From: Posidonia oceanica
Taxonomy: Eukaryota > Streptophyta > Magnoliopsida > Alismatales > Posidoniaceae
Direction of reading: 5' to 3'
DNA: 64,000 bases
NCBI GenBank assembly: GCA_037176725.1
Contig: JAZBRS010000026.1
Location: forward strand, 148,811,501 to 148,875,500
This document shows, piece by piece, positions 57,092 to 64,000 of the stretch. Every line of letters begins with the position of its first letter. Positions within the stretch are counted from its first letter, which is position 1. A program made the position numbers and the translations under genes. A model generated the notes under the pieces. That model did not search any database and was not told the origin of the DNA. It worked only from the letters and a program-made list of their open reading frames with translations.

Positions 57092-60000
57092 TAATCTATT
57101 GAGCCTTCAGCCTTGGAGAGCATGGTAGGGATGATTGCAGAGCCCCAGGTCATCTCTTTTACAAGCGATGAACTACCTCCAGCGGGGATTAATCACAATC
57201 AACCCTTGTTCGTCACGGTTCAGTTCAAAAACTTTCGCATTCCCCTAACACTGGTTGATAATGGGTCAGGCCTTAACGTCTGCCCCTTGCGTACTGCAAC
57301 CAAGCTCGGATTCAAAGCCGAGGACATCACGCCAGCCGTGAAGGGAATGACAGCTTTTGACAACGCACACCATGACGCTCTAGGGATCCTGATTATTCCT
57401 CTTGCCATCGGCCCGGTCGTCTTCGATGTAGAATTCTATGTCGTCGACTTGAAGCCAAATTTCAATCTTCTGCTTGGGCGCCCTTGGCTCCACAAGCATC
57501 AGGTCCTTCCCTCGACCCTCCATCGGATGATAAAGTACCGTCGTGGCGATGATGTTATTGTCGTCATGGCGGAGAACTTTGAGAAGGAGCAGATCGAGGC
57601 AGTCTCCCCCGTGTCTTCACAAGCTATCCCGTTTGACCCCGAGACTTCTGAAGCTCTATATCGCGTTAATCGGAGCGAGCCGGTTAACTTCATTCCTAGT
57701 CTTGAACGCGTCAACTCCTTGGCCGTTCACAACAACCCCTTTCGAATGGTCGAGAATGTATGTCACAGGTGGGGTTACGTGAAGGGTACACCGCTCGGGC
57801 GTCACGGCCAGGGGATCGCAGAGCCGATCGTAGCAGTGGAGCGGAGGAAATCTGAAGGCCTCGGGTACGAACCCAAGCCCAACGAAGATCACTGCCTTCA
57901 GCTCAAGGATCAGGAACCTGCCATCCCCAAAGACCTCACTAACTTCACTAGTGCAGGGGTTCTGGGATCAACTGATGATCAAGCCGCAGTGTCGGCAGAA
58001 GACTGGGTCTGCATTAAGGACTATTACTCGGATAAGGAGCAGTCTGGCGCAGTAGAGGCAGTCCCAACTGGCAGCAAGGCTCTGATCAGCACAGAGGCAC
58101 CACGGTCAGTCTGTCCAGCTCTCCCTCCAGCAGATATAGCAGACAACTCAGTAGGCTCTGTGGCAGAACTGGCAAGCTTTCATACTTTTGCAGCCACATC
58201 TGCATTACAAGTACAGGCAGTAGCTCAGAAGTCAGAGACACTCCTTCTAGCAGAATCAGGCAGGCTACCTGTGGTCGCAGTCGCATCAGTACCGCTGTCC
58301 CTCTCTCTGGAAGGACAGTCAGTCAATTCAGTCAGCAGCGCGACTCGGCCTACTTCAGCAGCCGCATCACTGAGAATGCAGCCGGTGCACGCCGCTTCAC
58401 ATCTTCCTGCCGTGAAACAGCAACTCTCATGGCAGGCCCCCATGGCGTCAGAAGCCGCACTCTCATAGTCATCACAGGATGCAGAGGACCAATTGAGCAC
58501 CACAGTCTCCCGACCCTTGAGCCCTCAGAAGAGCACCTCTGCCTGCCCTCCACCTGCAACAGTGACCCTGGCAGCATACCCATCAGTGGCTCCACTGATC
58601 AGTCTGTCTGGATCCCTTACGCCAAAGTTGCCGCTATCAGGCGTGCCCATGAGCGAGACCATGCAAATTCCATGGGCAGCAATCCGTCTTGCAGCCGGGC
58701 CAGTGCCGCAGGCCCTCGGCGCCTACTACGTCGACTCACCCTCAGACGAGGAGGAAGGAGTGGCGATAGAAGCCCAGGTCGATTCATGGATGTCCGACTT
58801 AGAGCTACTTTATCAAGAACAACTCAAGTCGATAGCAAAAGACCTGGCAGAGCACCGAGCCGTAGAAAGGAAAGGGAAAGCCATGGCTACGGACCCTCCT
58901 CTGCAAGAAGACCATGCCTCTATCATGGTCCTGGAAGAAGACTCGGCAGTACCGGACCCCCTAGACCAGATGAACTCATCACTCTCCAACCAGAAGGCGG
59001 GTCTAGGTGGTTTGTGCAACACATGCCTCACTGGGGGAGCATAGCGAGCGGCAATGCCCAGATCAGCCGCCGGTCCGGCATACCCTCCACAAGCACACTA
59101 GAAGACTCAGAGGAGGAAGCACTAGCAGCACAAACAGCAGCAGCAACAGAGCAGAGAACAGAATCAGCAGCAGAATCATCAGCAGCCTCAATAGCAAGGC
59201 CATCAGCAGTGTCAGTAGCAGAATTAGCAGAGCAGTCAGTAGAATCGGTCATGCTAGAGTAGACAAAAGAAGTTGCCAGGACAAAGGTCGCGCACCGAGG
59301 CTACAAGAATACTCGAGTGAGCGTGACCATCCTGAAGCGTCACCAGGGCCAAGCAGCGGAACATGTACACTCTTTCAACATCACAAATCCTTCTTTTGAG
59401 AAAGAGATCCTCTCGGAACTTATTGCTTATGGAGAGGAGGACGATACGGGGGCGGATGAGACTGACGAACCATTGCCTGAGTTCTGGCCCTATGACGACG
59501 ACCCAGAAGGCACCAATCTCCATGTTGAAGAAGAAACAGAGGTTGTCAACATCGGCACAGCTGAGGAAGTCAGAGAAGTTCGTATCAGTGCCCAGCTGTC
59601 CTCCTAGGCTCGAGCAGAGTTCATCGCATTCTTGAAAGAATATGCGGATGTCTTCGCCTGGAGTTACGAGGATATGGTTGGCCTTGACATAGAGATAGTG
59701 GTGCACAATCTGCCCTTGAACTCGGACGCCAAGCCAGTGAAGCAGAAGCTAAGAAGTTGGCGACCACAGTGGCTGCTCATGATCAAAGAAGAGATAATGA
59801 AGCAGCTCAGAGTCAATTTCCTCAAGGTCGTCCTTTATCCTGAGTGGCTGGCAAACATTGTACCTGTGCCCAAGAAAGATGGCCGAGTCCGGATCTGCAT
59901 CGACTATAGGGACCTGAACAAGGTGAGTCCCAAGGACGACTTCCCATTGCCTCACATTGACGTCCTAGTCGACAATACAGCGGGCCACAAGATGCTTTCC

Positions 60001-62820
60001 TTCATGGACGGCTTTTCCGGATATAATCAGATTAAGATGGCAGAAGAAGACATGGAAAAGACTTCATTCATCACCCCTTGGGGAGTCTTCTGCTACCAAG
60101 TCATGCCGTTCGGTCTCAAGAATGCTGGCGCAACTTATCAGAGGGCCATGACTGCCCTGTTCCACGACCTCATGCACCAAGAAGTGGAGGTCTATGTAGA
60201 CGACATGATTGCTAAAACCAGAGAGCCTGAAGATCATCTTGCTTGTCTAAAAAAGCTCTTTGACCGTCTACGGAAGTACAAGTTGCGCCTGAACCCCAAC
60301 AAGTGTGTATTCGGGGTGTCTTCTGGCAAACTGCTCGGCTACATTGTTAGCCAAAGGGGGATTGAGGTGGACCCGATGAAGGCAAAAGCCATCGTGGACA
60401 TGCCACCCCCCAGAACTGAAAAGGAGGTTCGAGGTCTGCTTGGGCGTTTACAATACATCAGTCGCTTCATTGCACAGCTTACGCCCATCTATGAACCCAT
60501 ATTCAAGCTCCTGAGGAAGAATGCACAAATCGACTGGAGCGAGGAGTGCCAGACTGCATTTGCCAAGATCAAGTAGCTGTTGGTCAAGCCTCCTGTCCTG
60601 GTTCCTCCCACACCAGGGAGGCCTTTGCTTCTCTACCTTTCTACTACACAGCATTCCATGGGCGCTGTCTTGGGCCAACATGACGAATCTGGTAGAAAGG
60701 AGCGCGCCATCTATTACCTAAGCAAGAAGTTTAATGAATGCGAGGCCAGGTACAGCACAATAGAGAAGACCTGCTTATCCCTTGTCTGAGCTGCACAGAA
60801 ACTAAGGCACTATATGATGGCATACCCAGTTCAGCTCTTGTGCCGGCATGACCCCATCAAGTTTCTCTTTCAAAAGCCGGCCATGGTAGGCAGATGTGCT
60901 AAGTGGCAGGTGTTATTGTCTCAGTACGACATCACCTTTGTCACACAGAAATCCATAAAGGGCCAGGCCATGGCAGACCATCTTGCTGATCTCCCTCTGC
61001 TTGAATACCAACCCCTCCAGACGCAGTTCCCTGACGAGGACATCCTCTTTGCGATGGAGGGCTCTGAGGAGAGAGATCCTGAAGAATAAGAGGAATGGCA
61101 GCTCTACTTTGACGGCGCTGTCAACAAAAAGGGTCGAGGCATAGGCGCAGTGCTGACCACGTCCCAAGGACAGATGATTCCTTTCGCGAGGAAGCTGACT
61201 TTCACCTGCACAAACATTGAAGCGGAATATGAAGCATGCATCCTGGGATTGAAAGTCGCCCTCGAGCATAAGGCACAAAAGCTGCATGTGCACGGCGATG
61301 CCATGCTGGTGATTTCTCAAGTGAATGGCGACTAGAAGACAAAAGATCCCAAACTTGTGCCATATCACGAACACCTGCTGAGGCTGATGGAAGAATTTGA
61401 GAGCATCTACTTCACATGTATGAACAGAGCAAAAAACACGTACACAGACGCGCTAGCAACTTTGGCATCCTGGCTCAGTATACCCGAAGACAGTACAGTC
61501 GATGTATCAGTTACCTGCATAGAGCAGCCTGCACATTGCATGAACATAGAAGAGGCAGATTCAGCAGAGGAGCAGCCCTGGTATCAAGACATAAAAACTT
61601 TCCTAGAGTCTGGCAGCTTTCCTCCTGATACTGCGGCAGCAGACAGGAGAACTCTGACGCGTCTAGCATCAAAGTATGTGTTGGGGGCTGGGCAGCTATA
61701 CAGAAGATCATATAACCAGATGCTACTGCGCTGCCTGGACAAATCAGAGGCTGACACGCTGATGCTTCAAGTGCATGCAGGGACCTGTGGCCCGCACATG
61801 AACGGCGTCCTCCTGGCTAAGAAGATCATGCTCCAAGGATATTTCTGGCAGACCATGGAAGCAGACTGCTACCGATTTGTGCGTAAATGCCACAACTGCC
61901 AGACCCATGGTAACTTCATTAGGGCCCCCCCACAACAGCTGCATAACCTGTCTTCGCCATGGCCTTTCTCCACCAGGGGGATCGATGTCATTGGCGCCAT
62001 CCACCCTGCTGCTTCAAATGGTCATCGCTACATTCTGGTAGCGATCGATTACTTTACCAAGTGGGTGGAAGCGGCCTCTTATAAGACAGTCACCACTGTG
62101 GCAATAGAAAAATTTATCAGGAACAATATCGTTGCCCGATATGAGGTCCTGCACTCTGTCATCTCTAATAATGGCACAAACTTCATTGCCAAAAGGACCG
62201 AGGAATACCTGCAGAGTCTCAAGATCATGCATCATAGATCCTCGCCCTATCGGCCACAGATGAACGGAGCAGTGGAGTCTGCAAACAAGAACATCGTTAA
62301 AATCCTGAAGAAGATGGCAGAAACCCACAAGGATTGGCATGACAAGCTCCCGTACGCGCTCTGGGCGTATAGGACATCAATCCGGACCTCGACGGGAGCC
62401 ACCCCGTACTCTCTGGTGTACGGCATGGAAGCGGTGTTACCTGTCGAAGTAGAGATCCCCTCACTGCGGATCCTACGAGAAGCTAAGTTGGAAGAGGCAG
62501 AATGGGTCGAAGACCGCTGCGTCCAACTGAATCTGATTGATGAGCACAGACTACAAGCTATGCACAATGCTCACTGTTACCAGAAGCGGATGGCTAGAGC
62601 GTACTTGAAGAAGGTCCAGCCCAGAAACTTTCGGCCAGGAGATCTCGTTCAGCGCGCCATTCATTTACCTGACGGTCGAGGCAAATTCCGACCTAACTGG
62701 CGTGGCCGCTTTGTGGTTAAGCAGATCTTCTCGGGTGGCGCTGTAACTCTTGAGGACATGGACCAGGTCGAGCAGTCCGAGCCGGTCAACTTGTGCTACC
62801 TCAAGAAATACTATCAGTAG
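57092..62820 (+). pseudogene. pol: protease-RT-RNase H-integrase polyprotein of A2, broken
   Basis: The protease DNGSG motif is kept. In-frame stops include TAG at 58466-58468, 59260-59262, 59605-59607 and 60574-60576, TGA at 60787-60789, TAA at 61087-61089 and TAG at 61333-61335; nearly all are CAG/CAA to TAG/TAA or TGG to TGA/TAG relative to A1 or B. A base loss near 58961 shifts the linker frame. RT (59632-60576) keeps CIDYRDLNK and YVDD. The second RNase H keeps YFDGAV. From 61357 to 62820 the frame is open (487 codons) through integrase, but the second catalytic Asp (SDNGTNF) has become Asn (62167-62169). Confidence 0.92.
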
Positions 62821-63637
62821 CGTAGAGCAGTCATCGTAGATCATTCTCCTTCATCCCACCTCTTGTACTCCCACCCTTTGCACGCTTTCGCCCCTTTTCT
62901 CGTCCCACTTCCCCTACTTTTGCCCCTGTGCACCTTCATACACCACTTTGCTCTATCTTCTCCTGCATTCCCATGCGTTTCGTCCCTTATCATTGTCATC
63001 GTCATTCTCTCAAATCATGCATTGCATATTGTCCGGTGATGAAAACTGGAAGTGCTTGCCTACTGCGGAAGGAGCCTCCCGACCTCACCTGACACTACTT
63101 AGATACCCTAGCTAGTGAGGGAGCCACCACTCAGTGAGCACGGGCGAAATGCCCAAACACCTAAGGACTTACACTCCTGGAAAATGCTAGCCAAAAGAGA
63201 ACACATGTCTAAGCCTGGATACACAAGAAAAGAAAGAAAGAGAAAGCCAAAGTTCATACCACAAAGATCCTGGCCCCCATGTCTCAAAAGCCAGGCACCC
63301 ACTTCCTCTAGGGTAGGGATAGCGGAGACCTGCAAGCCAAAAAAAGAGAAGAAGAGAAAAGAAGAAAAGAAACACAAAAAAAACAAAAAAAAAACAAACA
63401 AAAAAACAAACAACAAAAAAGAAGAAGAAGAGAATGATAGAAAAGAAAAAAAGGAAAAAGCAAAAATCAACTCCAAAAAACGAAGGCAAGCAGAGTAATC
63501 TTGCACCTTTCACCTACCCTGGGGAAGACTCAAAATTCAAGCCAAGTCTTCCTTGTCTCCAAGATAGGACTGAGGGGAGCCCTGCACACCTACATAGAAG
63601 CAAGAAAGACAAGAAAGAGGAAAAGAGTAAGTGTAAG
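62821..63637 (+). other. Post-pol spacer of A2, cut by a new LTR insertion
   Basis: Closely matches 15441-16250 of A1, including the A/G tract (63340-63470), then stops matching at 63638 where a minus-oriented LTR begins. The DUF7745-like ORF of A2 would lie beyond the window. Confidence 0.85.
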
Positions 63638-64000
63638 TGTAGTAATCCCAATCGGAATCAGGCTTACTATTAGCGGCGATTTGATCTTAGGAAGAGGCTC
63701 AACTCGAAAACACTTAAAATCGAGGAGAAAAGAGGAAGATAAGACAAATCAGAGTCGCCACCATGTCTATTAACGGAAGACAAGGAAAATCGGGGGAAAT
63801 GCGTGGATTAACACGCAAAACCAAGCAAGAAATGCAAAGCAAAGCAATGCAAAGGAAAACAAATGCAAATGAGATGACTCTAGCCTAGGATAAGGGCGAT
63901 ATGGTCATTGTGGGCCAAAAGACTGGGCAAGGACTCCTGTTACGCGTGGGGAAAGTGTTAGGCACCCCCGACACGCCCGAGAATCGGTCTTTCTAGGCTT
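63638..64000 (-). mobile_element. 3' end of an LTR of another minus-oriented element (partial)
   Basis: It starts TGTAGTAATCCC, the reverse complement of the LTR end GGGATTACTACA. It runs through the PBS-like sequence (near 63751-63761) and the conserved GTTAGGCACCCC block (63958-63969) to the window edge. The five bases before it are GTAAG, the candidate target duplication. Its sequence is closer to the plus-subfamily LTR than to B, but it is distinct from both. Confidence 0.85.

Noticed and set aside
1..64000. A bacterial or phage-type novel system such as CRISPR or defence islands
   Set aside because: No operons, ribosome binding sites or prokaryotic families are present; every recognisable protein is from Tat-lineage retrotransposons of plants.

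Overview
The window is plant nuclear DNA made entirely of nested and tandem copies of one very large LTR retrotransposon group. I see no host gene, tRNA, rRNA, CRISPR array or bacterial signal. The elements are Ty3/gypsy, Tat lineage (the lineage that includes Ogre, Retand and Grande). Evidence: gag-protease-RT-RNase H-integrase order; a degenerate first RNase H followed by a second, intact-looking one with D, E, D, D motifs (the Tat dual RNase H); a primer binding site TGGCGACTCTGCTGGGGA of the kind reported for Ogre (tRNA-Arg); 5.9-kb LTRs; and a long tandem-repeat-rich 3' untranslated region. The host is a flowering plant; I cannot name the species.

Layout. (1) 1-2514: 3' tails of older copies. 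About 1-1030 is in minus-type orientation, 1031-1430 is unassigned, and 1431-2514 is a plus-oriented tail ending in a polypurine tract. (2) 2515-5326: plus-strand LTR1, with a 3-kb internal deletion. (3) 5327-17516, continuing at 45057-48111: internal region of plus element A1 (leader, gag, protease-polymerase, DUF7745-like ORF, repeat-rich tail, polypurine tract). (4) 17517-45051: a complete 27.5-kb minus-strand element B with two 5.9-kb LTRs and a 5-bp target duplication (GCAGC), inserted inside the DUF7745-like ORF of A1. (5) 48112-53975: plus-strand LTR2, which is both the 3' LTR of A1 and the 5' LTR of element A2. (6) 53976-63637: internal region of A2, with two deletions of about 630 bp. 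(7) 63638-64000: the start of another minus-oriented LTR that has cut A2 after its polymerase.

The plus copies therefore form an LTR-sharing tandem array (tail-LTR1-A1-LTR2-A2). B interrupts it in the opposite orientation, so the window also holds large inverted repeats. A1, A2 and B encode closely related proteins, but the plus and minus subfamilies differ in the middle of the LTR and in the 3' repeat arrays. All polymerase genes are broken by stops and frameshifts, and many stops are C-to-T or G-to-A changes. The gag of B and most of its DUF7745-like ORF are still open.

The most unusual observations are: a stem that pairs the LTR start with sequence upstream of the polypurine tract and co-varies between the two subfamilies; a covarying 11-12-bp hairpin in the 3' untranslated region; a second PBS-like sequence inside every LTR about 130 bp before its end; an in-frame TAG between gag and protease shared by both subfamilies; and a sense-strand DUF7745-like ORF downstream of integrase.
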